A stretch of DNA of 7,777 nucleotides, from contig JAFACO010000453.1 of the NCBI GenBank assembly GCA_023425485.1, forward strand, positions 1-7,777. Direction: 5' to 3'. The position numbers and the translations under genes were made by a program. The notes under the pieces are model-generated. The model searched no databases. It saw nothing but the letters and a program-made list of their open reading frames with translations, and had not been told where the DNA came from. Numbering within the stretch: the first letter of the stretch is position 1; each line of letters begins with the position of its first letter. Positions 1 to 5,629 of this stretch are shown piece by piece. The stretch is from Bacillota bacterium. Lineage in GTDB: Bacteria; Bacillota; Clostridia; Lachnospirales; Lachnospiraceae.

Positions 1-651
1 ACCCACAGAGCAGTGGAGCTTTACTTCCTTTCCTTTTTCCTGTGTAAAACAGGACACTCTTACATTGGAGGATTCGGGTACCAGCTCAATAAGGTTTTTG
101 GGGCAAGCTGATATACACTTACCGCAACCTGTGCATTTCGTCGGGTCAATTACCGAAATATCATGTTCAATACGTATAGCACCGAACTGGCATAGCTTTT
201 TACAGCTTGCAAGTCCGATACAGCCATAGGAGCATTGCTTTGTGCCTCCGCCTGCCAGCTGTACGGCAGCATTACAATCCAAAATTCCTTGATAACTGTA
301 TCTATAATGAGCAACCGCCACCGAACCCATGCATTTTACAAAGGCAACACGTTTTTCAAAGGCTTCGGCCTTAACACCAAGAATAGCGGCAATACTTTCG
401 GCTGTGCTGGCTCCTCCAACAGGGCACCCGTTCAACTGAGCGCGTTCTTCTACCAGTGCCTCGGCAAAGGAGTAACAGCCCGCAAAGCCACATCCGGCGC
501 AGTTTGCACCTGGTAATGCATTGAGAACACTCTGCAGGCGTTCATCAACTGGAACTTCAAGTTTTTTGCCTGCATAACCAAGTACAAGTCCAAAAATCAA
601 ACTAATCGTACCGATAGCTATAATCGGATTTATTAAATAGGAAAAATCCAT
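1..651 (-). CDS. rnfB: Rnf complex subunit B, iron-sulfur electron-transfer subunit (3' end beyond window)
   Basis: RnfB takes electrons from reduced ferredoxin and passes them into the Rnf membrane complex. The first 217 codons are visible without a stop, and the frame runs off the window edge, so the C-terminal part is missing. Residues about 5-28 form one hydrophobic N-terminal anchor. A C-x2-C-x4-C-x16-C motif follows (C51, C54, C59, C76, in the context LPGANCAGCGFAGC), which is the 4Fe-4S domain typical of RnfB. Next come C140-x3-C144-x5-C150-x3-C154 and a ferredoxin-type C173-x2-C176-x2-C179-x3-C183-P, with further cysteines at 107 and 126. One oddity is that C154 is followed by Gln, where ferredoxin motifs usually have Pro. 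The ATG is preceded by GAGGAG at a normal distance. It is the last rnf gene seen, 51 bp after rnfA, as in the clostridial CDGEAB order. Confidence 0.96.
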   Translation of the reverse strand, partial: MDFSYLINPIIAIGTISLIFGLVLGYAGKKLEVPVDERLQSVLNALPGANCAGCGFAGCYSFAEALVEERAQLNGCPVGGASTAESIAAILGVKAEAFEKRVAFVKCMGSVAVAHYRYSYQGILDCNAAVQLAGGGTKQCSYGCIGLASCKKLCQFGAIRIEHDISVIDPTKCTGCGKCISACPKNLIELVPESSNVRVSCFTQEKGKEVKLHCSVG

Positions 652-702
652 CTAATTTACTCCTCATTTCAAATTTTTATGTATAGTTTCTATATTCTTA
701 GC

Positions 703-1275
703 CTAGAACAAACCATAAAATCCCATAAAAGCGATGCTCATTAATCCAGCAATAATAAAGGTAATAGGATGTCCCTTAAATATTTTAGGAACATCTGCCT
801 TCTCAAGCTTTGTACGCAGTCCTGCCAGCAAAAGAATCGCAAGGGAAAATCCAACGCCAGCACCAAAGCCATAGACAACGGATTGGATTAGAGTATGATT
901 ATTCTCTTGATTAATAATTGCAACACCAAAGATTGCACAGTTAACGGCAATCAGAGGTAAGTACACGCCAAGCGCACGGTGAAGAGCTGGACTGCTTTTT
1001 TTAATGAACATTTCCACAAGCTGTACCAGGGACGCTATTATTAAGATATATGCCATTGTAGAAAGATATTCCACCTTCAATGGAGCCAGTATATATTTAT
1101 AGGTAATATGCGTAAAGAAGGAAGACAGTGTAATAACAAAGGTAATAGCCAAACTCATCCCTATAGAGTTTTCGATTTTATTGGATACTCCAAAGAAAGT
1201 GCAAACCCCCAAAAACTGTGCAAGGATAAAGTTATTGACCAGAACCACACCTAAAAACAGAAAAAACAAATCCAT
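703..1275 (-). CDS. rnfA: Rnf complex subunit A, integral membrane protein
   Basis: RnfA is a polytopic membrane subunit of the ferredoxin:NAD+ oxidoreductase and a paralogue of RnfE; the two insert with opposite topology in this family. The 190-residue length is typical. Hydrophobic segments cover almost the whole protein, about six spans. The hallmark N-terminal stretch NNFILAQFLGVCTFFGVS contains C25, and a second cysteine, C113, sits in PLIAVNCAIFG. In Rnf/Nqr structures the equivalent cysteines of the A/E (NqrE/D) pair hold a 2Fe-2S cluster inside the membrane, so that role is inferred here. The start is supported by a strong GGAAGGAGGA sequence embedded in the end of rnfE, with only 2 bp between the genes, which suggests translational coupling. 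Confidence 0.97.
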   Translation of the reverse strand: MDLFFLFLGVVLVNNFILAQFLGVCTFFGVSNKIENSIGMSLAITFVITLSSFFTHITYKYILAPLKVEYLSTMAYILIIASLVQLVEMFIKKSSPALHRALGVYLPLIAVNCAIFGVAIINQENNHTLIQSVVYGFGAGVGFSLAILLLAGLRTKLEKADVPKIFKGHPITFIIAGLMSIAFMGFYGLF

Positions 1276-1277
1276 AG

Positions 1278-1886
1278 TTATTTATCCTCCTTCCTAGGCT
1301 TTTCTTTGAAATAGTTAATGGCTGCAATTATAAATGCAATTGTAAAAAACGCTCCAGGGGCAAAAATCATAGTAAGAGTTTTGGGAAATAACTCTGGAAG
1401 AACTGTAATCCCAAAGAATGTCCCAGCTCCTAAAATTTCACGAATGCTGCCAATAAGGATAAGAGCAATCGTAAAACCTAAGCCCATGAAAAATCCATCT
1501 GCCACTGAGTGGAGGATTTTATTTTTTGAAGCGAAAACCTCAGCTCTTGCAAACGGAATACAGTTTACAACTATTAAAGGGATAAAAATACCTAAGGATT
1601 TATCCAGGTCCGGAAAATAAGCCTTTATCAAAAGCTGAAGAATGGTAACGAAACCGGCTGTAATTGAAACCAGAATAGGTAATCTGACTTTTTCAGGCAG
1701 AATGTTACGCAAAGAAGAAATCACCATACTTGCAAACGCCATAACCAGGGTTGTAGAAATCCCCATACCTAAGCCATTTGACGCGCTGGTGGTAACCGCC
1801 AGAGTCGGACACAGACCAATAAGTTGGACGAATACAGGGTTTTCATAAATGATGCCATTTAGTGCTATTTTTTTAAAGTTGCCCAT
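1278..1886 (-). CDS. rnfE: Rnf complex subunit E, integral membrane protein
   Basis: This is the second of the paired membrane subunits, homologous to RnfA. It is 202 residues with about six hydrophobic spans and a short charged C-terminal tail (KEKPRKEDK). The family signature NPVFVQLIGLCPTLAVT contains C26, and IPLIVVNCIPFARAE contains C109. By family knowledge these match the cysteines that, with those of RnfA, bind an intramembrane 2Fe-2S cluster on the electron path. The ATG overlaps the TAA stop of rnfG by one base (TAATG), and a GAAGGAGGGG ribosome binding site lies inside the last codons of rnfG. Both facts fix the start and indicate coupled translation. Nothing looks truncated or unusual. 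Confidence 0.97.
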   Translation of the reverse strand: MGNFKKIALNGIIYENPVFVQLIGLCPTLAVTTSASNGLGMGISTTLVMAFASMVISSLRNILPEKVRLPILVSITAGFVTILQLLIKAYFPDLDKSLGIFIPLIVVNCIPFARAEVFASKNKILHSVADGFFMGLGFTIALILIGSIREILGAGTFFGITVLPELFPKTLTMIFAPGAFFTIAFIIAAINYFKEKPRKEDK

Positions 1887-2455
1887 TATTCCCCTCCTTC
1901 TATCGATATGATGAGTTCAGCGGCATGATTTACGCCTTGTGCAATTGCTTTTGAAGTAATGGTTGCACCTGTGATTGCTAATACGTCCATTTCCTTGGCA
2001 GGGGGTTTTACAATATTGATTGGAAAGTCGGATCTCCCTTCAAAGCGACTTGTAAACTCCGGTTTGGCAGCGATATCGCCAAGGCCAGGTGTTTCGTTGG
2101 ATTGTAAAATACGATAGCTGGTTACAGAAATATTTTCATCAAATCCTACCATTGTCAGAATTTCTCCTCCATAGCCTTTTGGCGTAACGGTTACGACATA
2201 TCCCACCTTACTCCCGGATGCATCTAACCCTCTTTCCACCATCGTTACAGTCGACTTGTTATTCTTTCTAAAGTCAACGGTTTCAAAGGTTGTTGCAGCG
2301 GGCAATAAAATTTGCTTAGATAAAAGTAATTCCTGCTCTAATTGTTCTTGAATAGGTTCTTCTGTAATGAAGTATACAACGCCCAGCAGGCCAGCAATTA
2401 TTATAGTTGTGGCGAATAAAAACAGCGCTTGTTTTAAAACAGATTTTAACATCAT
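1886..2455 (-). CDS. rnfG: Rnf complex subunit G, covalent FMN-binding protein
   Basis: RnfG is anchored by one N-terminal membrane helix (about residues 8-30) and exposes an FMN-binding domain on the outer face. It carries covalent FMN linked to a threonine. The flavinylation motif is visible at D157-x4-TGAT-x-TS, residues 157-168, with T165 the expected attachment site of the S/T-G-A-T motif. The ETPGLGD segment at 121-127 is also characteristic of the FMN-binding family. The length of 189 residues is normal for a Gram-positive RnfG. The start overlaps the rnfD stop by 4 bp (ATGA), with GGAGGTG 6 nt upstream; a second ATG follows directly and cannot be excluded as the start. Attachment of FMN requires an ApbE-type flavin transferase, which is not encoded in this window. 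Confidence 0.96.
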   Translation of the reverse strand: MMLKSVLKQALFLFATTIIIAGLLGVVYFITEEPIQEQLEQELLLSKQILLPAATTFETVDFRKNNKSTVTMVERGLDASGSKVGYVVTVTPKGYGGEILTMVGFDENISVTSYRILQSNETPGLGDIAAKPEFTSRFEGRSDFPINIVKPPAKEMDVLAITGATITSKAIAQGVNHAAELIISIEGGE

Positions 2456-3387
2456 TTTCCACCTCCATATACTCGTGGTACTGTAATTTTATCAATATAC
2501 GGCACAACAAGATTCATAATTAAAATGGAATAGCAAACGCCTTCTGGAAAACCTCCATAGAATCGGATTAGAATTGCTATTACTCCACAACCAATTCCCA
2601 TAAGGAATTGTCCTTTTGGATGAATGGGAGCTGAAGCATAATCGGTTGCCATAAAAAATGCACCTAGTAAAAGACCGCCAGTGAGAAGCTCATACAGCGG
2701 ATAGGAATCGTCAAACCCAGCACGTTTTAACAGGGTTGCAAGAAGAAAGAATACTACGATAAATGAAACAGGGGTTCTCCAGGAAATGACACCACGTACA
2801 ATGAGGTAAATACCTCCGATAATAATTGCTATCGCACATACCTCCCCAAGACTACCTCCCTGGAAGCCGAAAAGTGCATTGATATAATCTGTGGAGGTCG
2901 GTATAAAGTCGCCTTCCTTCATTCTCCCAAGAGGTGTTGCTCCTGAGGTAGCATCAAGCGACCAGGTGGTCATTTCTACAGGATAAGACATCAATAAAAA
3001 CGCTCTGGCAGCCAGTGCCGGGTTCATAAAATTATGACCCAATCCGCCAAATAACATTTTTACAACAATAATTGCGAAGAAACCGCCGACAATCGGCAAC
3101 CAGAAGGGTACTGTATAAGGTAAATTCATTGCCAACAATAAGCCCGTAACGACGGCACTGCCATCCCGAATGGTGATTGGTTTTTTTGCTAACTTTTCAA
3201 ATAACCATTCAGCAGATACACACGCTGCCACAGATAAAATAATTGTAATAAGTGCTCTCATACCAAAGAAATAAATCCCAGCAATACCTGCCGGCAAAAG
3301 TGCAAGGATTACATCATACATGATTTTTTCAATAGTAGCTTCGGAGCGTAAATGAGGATTTGCTGAAACTATTCTTTTATTTGTCAT
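2452..3387 (-). CDS. rnfD: Rnf complex subunit D, flavinylated integral membrane protein
   Basis: RnfD is the large membrane subunit related to NqrB and is thought to take part in ion translocation. It carries a covalent FMN. The 311-residue protein begins with a short soluble part containing SANPHLRS, followed by many hydrophobic spans to near the C-terminus. The flavinylation motif D145-x2-SGATPLG places the modified threonine at T151. Other family-typical segments are GGLGHNFMNPALAARAFL at 114-131 and FMATDYASAPIHPKG at 245-259. It lies 5 bp after rnfC and overlaps rnfG by 4 bp. An AAAGGATGA sequence upstream of the ATG, partly inside the rnfC 3' end, is a moderate ribosome binding site. 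Length and composition look intact. Confidence 0.97.
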   Translation of the reverse strand: MTNKRIVSANPHLRSEATIEKIMYDVILALLPAGIAGIYFFGMRALITIILSVAACVSAEWLFEKLAKKPITIRDGSAVVTGLLLAMNLPYTVPFWLPIVGGFFAIIVVKMLFGGLGHNFMNPALAARAFLLMSYPVEMTTWSLDATSGATPLGRMKEGDFIPTSTDYINALFGFQGGSLGEVCAIAIIIGGIYLIVRGVISWRTPVSFIVVFFLLATLLKRAGFDDSYPLYELLTGGLLLGAFFMATDYASAPIHPKGQFLMGIGCGVIAILIRFYGGFPEGVCYSILIMNLVVPYIDKITVPRVYGGGK

Positions 3388-3392
3388 TAATA

Positions 3393-4727
3393 TTAATCAT
3401 CCTTTTTCTTTTTTTGTGAAAGCAATTGTCTTCTCTTCTTTTTTATGGTCTGCGTTAAGTGTCTTTTCGAGGGGCATACATAGGAACAGCTGCCACATTC
3501 AATGCATTCCATTCCATTACTATGCACGAAGTTATCTACTTCGCGGTGGATCACAAATTGATTAAGAGCGTACGGCATAAGACCAATCGGGCAACAAGCC
3601 ACACAGCGGCCGCAGCGGATGCAATTTCTTTCAGGAGGTATTTCTGCCTCTTCTGCTGTAAGAAGAAGAATACCGGATGTTGTTTTCATGACAGGTATTT
3701 TCAGCTTGTATGTAGATATTCCCATCATTGGGCCACCCACTATAATTTTTGACGGTTCGACATGCAATCCGCCTACGTCTTCAACGATTTCATCAATGGG
3801 TGTTCCAAGTCTGATTTTATAATTTCCAGGGTTTTTTATGGCACCGCCTGCAAAGGTAACTACCTTTCGCATCAAGGGTCGTCCTCTTACAATTGCACGA
3901 TGAATTGCTATCGCAGTATCCACATTGATCACCAGAACACCGGAAGTAGCAGGAAGCTTTCCTTTTTCCACCTCTCGGCCGGTACAGGCCCAAATCAATT
4001 GTTTTTCACTGCCTTGCGGGTATTTTGTTTTAACTGCAAGAACTTTAATCTTGCTATGACCCTCACATGCTTTTTTCATAGCTTCGATTGCTTTCGGCTT
4101 ATTGTCTTCAATACCAATAATAGCCACTGCTGTCGGCAATAGCTTCAGTATGATTTCTGTACCTATGACGATTTTTTCTGACTCCTCCAACATAACTCGA
4201 TAATCAGTTGTCAGGTATGGCTCGCATTCTGCCCCGTTGATAAGGACCTTATCAATGATCATGTCCTTAGGCGGTGATAGCTTCACATGGGTTGGGAAGC
4301 CTGCTCCTCCCAGTCCGACAATACCAGCCTCTCGTATTATTTTCAAAATCTCATCATGGGTATAACTGTTATAGTCTTTGGGTTCAGAAATTGAAGGATG
4401 CTCTTCATAGAGCCCATCATTTTCTACAATAACAGCATTTGAAACAATTCCGGCGGGAGTAAGTACCCTAGTAATCGCGTCAACGATTCCCGAAACGCTT
4501 GTGTGGATTGGAGAAGAAATATCTCCTTCGGCATCTCCAACTTTTTGTCCCAGAAGCACACGCTCACCAACAGCTACCACTGGCTGGCATGGAACACCTA
4601 TGCTTTGCACCATAGGATATACCATTTTAGAACCGACTCTGGGGAGTATTACTTGTATTGCTCTGTCATCCGTGTGATGTTTCTCATCTTTCGGGTGAAT
4701 TCCTCTTCTAAAAGTAGGCAATCTCAT
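3393..4727 (-). CDS. rnfC: Rnf complex subunit C, NADH-binding iron-sulfur subunit
   Basis: RnfC is the peripheral cytoplasmic subunit that exchanges electrons with NAD(H). The fold is related to the NuoF/Nqo1 family. A glycine-rich loop, GLGGAGFPTH, sits at 138-147, followed by NGAECEPYLTTD at 164-175; both belong to the nucleotide/FMN-binding region. Two ferredoxin-type motifs lie near the end: C369-x2-C372-x2-C375-x3-C379-P and C408-x2-C411-x2-C414-x3-C418-P. The 444 residues match the short Gram-positive form, which lacks the long C-terminal repeat extension of the E. coli homologue. The C-terminal tail is very lysine-rich. The ATG has GGAG 7 nt upstream and is the first gene of the rnf operon, behind a promoter at about 4772-4800. 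Confidence 0.97.
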   Translation of the reverse strand: MRLPTFRRGIHPKDEKHHTDDRAIQVILPRVGSKMVYPMVQSIGVPCQPVVAVGERVLLGQKVGDAEGDISSPIHTSVSGIVDAITRVLTPAGIVSNAVIVENDGLYEEHPSISEPKDYNSYTHDEILKIIREAGIVGLGGAGFPTHVKLSPPKDMIIDKVLINGAECEPYLTTDYRVMLEESEKIVIGTEIILKLLPTAVAIIGIEDNKPKAIEAMKKACEGHSKIKVLAVKTKYPQGSEKQLIWACTGREVEKGKLPATSGVLVINVDTAIAIHRAIVRGRPLMRKVVTFAGGAIKNPGNYKIRLGTPIDEIVEDVGGLHVEPSKIIVGGPMMGISTYKLKIPVMKTTSGILLLTAEEAEIPPERNCIRCGRCVACCPIGLMPYALNQFVIHREVDNFVHSNGMECIECGSCSYVCPSKRHLTQTIKKKRRQLLSQKKKKDD

Positions 4728-4771
4728 AATTTCACTCCAAGTCTCTATATTTTTTTTATTTTACGCTCATT

Positions 4772-4800
4772 AGTATAACATATTATCCAAAAGATAACAA
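4772..4800 (-). promoter_or_regulatory. Promoter of the rnf operon (extended -10)
   Basis: On the minus strand the sequence reads TTGTTA, a 17-bp spacer, then TATACT preceded by TGT. This gives an extended -10 (TGnTATACT) with a -35 matching TTGACA at four of six positions. Spacing is optimal for the housekeeping sigma factor. Transcription would start near 4765, giving a leader of about 38 nt that contains an A-rich stretch and the GGAG of rnfC. A 15-bp palindrome, TTATC-N5-GATAA (4783-4797), fills most of the spacer and overlaps the -35. This is an inference from pattern only, but it is the best promoter in the gap. Confidence 0.7.
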
Positions 4801-4802
4801 AT

Positions 4803-4820
4803 TCGTTAATTTGTTCACAA
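4803..4820. promoter_or_regulatory. Rex-like operator upstream of rnfC
   Basis: The plus strand reads TCGTTAA-TTTG-TTCACAA. Compared with the Rex operator described for Clostridia (TTGTTAA-N4-TTAACAA), it has one mismatch in each half, so 12 of 14 positions match. The right half is exactly the TTCACAA half-site of the Bacillus/Streptomyces-type Rex operator. It lies two bases upstream of the predicted -35 of the rnf promoter. Rex is a repressor released from DNA by a high NADH/NAD+ ratio, so it would link rnf transcription to redox state. No rex gene is in this window, and binding is inferred. Confidence 0.5.
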
Positions 4821-4935
4821 AATTGCAATGTGTTCTATCTATTTGTATGTATATTTATGATACAATACCAGCTTTTATTCAAATTATATACACAACAAAG
4901 AGTCAATCTCTAATTGGAACACTTTTCTATTATAT
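4821..4935. other. AT-rich upstream part of the rseC-rnfC gap
   Basis: This is the remainder of the 307-bp gap between rseC and rnfC. I see no credible ORF here. An inverted repeat with 6-bp arms (TTGTAT ... ATACAA, 4843-4865) is present but may be chance in such AT-rich sequence. No second convincing promoter was found: a TTGACT/TATAAT pair on the minus strand has only a 12-bp spacer. The stretch may serve as upstream promoter DNA for rnf. Confidence 0.4.
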
Positions 4936-5016
4936 AAAAAACCACTGTAAACTAATCAGATCCTAATAAGTTAGATTTTAAGCTAAATTATTGGGGTCAC
5001 TTTAGTTTTGCAGTGG
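4936..5016 (-). terminator. Rho-independent terminator after rseC, within a long palindrome
   Basis: On the minus strand, 18 nt after the rseC stop, the sequence CCACTGCAAAACTAA (5016-5002) can pair with TTAGTTTACAGTGG (4955-4942), allowing one bulge and one G-U pair. Six consecutive T follow the stem (4941-4936). The stem plus T-run fits an intrinsic terminator and would separate rseC from the rnf operon. The loop is unusually long (about 46 nt) and contains a second inverted repeat at about 4965-4990, so the whole is an imperfect palindrome rather than a compact hairpin. Confidence 0.6.
4942..5016. repeat. 75-bp imperfect palindrome between rseC and rnfC
   Basis: The two arms, each about 33 nt, are related along their whole length. 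The outer 14-15 bp pair almost perfectly (CCACTG...CAGTGG). The middle part is degenerate, and the inner AATAAgTTAG / CTAAaTTATT arms pair except for one position, around a loop of 8 nt. The regular full-length symmetry is more than a terminator needs and could be the remnant of a small non-autonomous mobile element. No flanking target duplication is evident to me. Confidence 0.5.
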
Positions 5017-5034
5017 TAATTTTAAATATTCTTA

Positions 5035-5487
5035 TTATTCTGTTTCTGCTTCCAGGTCGTTCTCCACCTCATTTGGAATAATTGCAGTTGCAACCGGAAA
5101 TGTTGTATGACTCTTAATCAAAGGGTCTGCCAAGCGGATACCTAAATAGCTTATTAACAAAAAGCCAATGCCTGCAACAGCAGTAACAGGTTCCCGCAGG
5201 CTTTCCGAAACCAGGCCTGGTGAAATTATCCAGCCTAGCAAAATACCAATAGCAAAAGCTATGAGCGGTATACCGTAAAAAATAAAAGCACCAGCCAAAA
5301 TAGTTTCCTTCATATCAACAGATACATAGTCTCCAACAGAAGCGTTACAAGTGTTTTCTATTTCAATCGTCATGTCAGACCGTCTGTGCGCGTCACATGC
5401 TTTACACTCACCACAGCTGGTAAGCGGAAACATTTTCACGCTCATACTCTTTCCTGATACCTTTGTTACCAAACCTCTTTCAGACAT
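5035..5487 (-). CDS. rseC: RseC-family membrane protein (SoxR-reducing system / Rnf-associated)
   Basis: This is a 150-residue protein with the RseC/MucC layout: a soluble N-terminal domain with clustered cysteines, two membrane helices (about 62-89 and 101-120), and an acidic C-terminal tail. The cysteines are C25-x2-C28-x2-C31 in TSCGECKACDAH plus C47. In E. coli, RseC works with the Rsx (Rnf-like) complex to keep SoxR reduced and also influences sigma-E; in other bacteria it sits beside rnf genes. Its position 307 bp upstream of rnfC fits a partner or maturation role for Rnf, but the biochemical function here is inferred. The ATG has a perfect AGGAGG 8 nt upstream. It appears to have its own promoter (about 5575-5583) and terminator. 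Confidence 0.85.
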   Translation of the reverse strand: MSERGLVTKVSGKSMSVKMFPLTSCGECKACDAHRRSDMTIEIENTCNASVGDYVSVDMKETILAGAFIFYGIPLIAFAIGILLGWIISPGLVSESLREPVTAVAGIGFLLISYLGIRLADPLIKSHTTFPVATAIIPNEVENDLEAETE

Positions 5488-5495
5488 TACAAAAA

Positions 5496-5501
5496 CCTCC
5501 T
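5496..5501 (-). promoter_or_regulatory. Ribosome binding site of rseC
   Basis: The minus strand reads AGGAGG, a full match to the anti-Shine-Dalgarno core, 8 nt before the ATG at 5487. It confirms the rseC start. Confidence 0.85.
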
Positions 5502-5509
5502 ATCAAATA

Positions 5510-5531
5510 ATTATATCAAATCAGATATAAT
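5510..5531. repeat. 22-bp palindrome in the rseC leader, possible operator
   Basis: The arms ATTATATC and GATATAAT are perfect 8-bp inverted repeats separated by 6 bp (AAATCA on the plus strand). The palindrome lies 8 bp upstream of the rseC ribosome binding site, and its lower arm overlaps a possible second extended -10 (TGATATAAT on the minus strand, 5510-5518). It may be a repressor site or an mRNA hairpin. It shares the TATC-N-GATA core with the 15-bp palindrome in the rnf promoter. Confidence 0.45.
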
Positions 5532-5574
5532 CACAGCACTCTTAAAAATACGTGCTTTTAGTCAGGTACTTACC

Positions 5575-5583
5575 ATTATAGCA
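5575..5583 (-). promoter_or_regulatory. Extended -10 promoter for rseC
   Basis: The minus strand reads TGCTATAAT, a consensus extended -10. No good -35 is found 16-18 bp upstream, which extended -10 promoters can tolerate. Transcription would start near 5568 and give a leader of about 80 nt that includes the 22-bp palindrome. There is no terminator after the HD-GYP gene, so some read-through into rseC is also possible. Confidence 0.5.
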
Positions 5584-5629
5584 CACAAGTAAAGAAATAG
5601 GGACAGGTTTATGTTTATTTTTTCTACAA

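Noticed and set aside
235..516. Plus-strand frame of 93 codons
   Set aside because: It lies entirely opposite rnfB, whose Cys motifs make the minus strand certain. The protein resembles no family and has no ribosome binding site.
1318..1848. Two plus-strand frames of 100 and 68 codons
   Set aside because: They are antisense to the well-recognised rnfE and are explained by its codon bias.
2316..2510. Minus-strand frame of 64 codons across the rnfD/rnfG junction
   Set aside because: It is an out-of-frame shadow of rnfG and the end of rnfD, both of which are supported by motifs.
3459..4142. Overlapping plus-strand frames of 67-126 codons
   Set aside because: They are antisense to rnfC, overlap each other in different frames, and have no recognisable protein features.
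4883..4906. TTGACT ... TATAAT on the minus strand as a second rnf promoter
   Set aside because: The spacer is only 12 bp, too short for a sigma-A type promoter.
5535..5556. AGCAC ... GTGCT hairpin as terminator of the HD-GYP gene
   Set aside because: The stem is only 5 bp with a 12-nt loop and no T-run on the minus strand.
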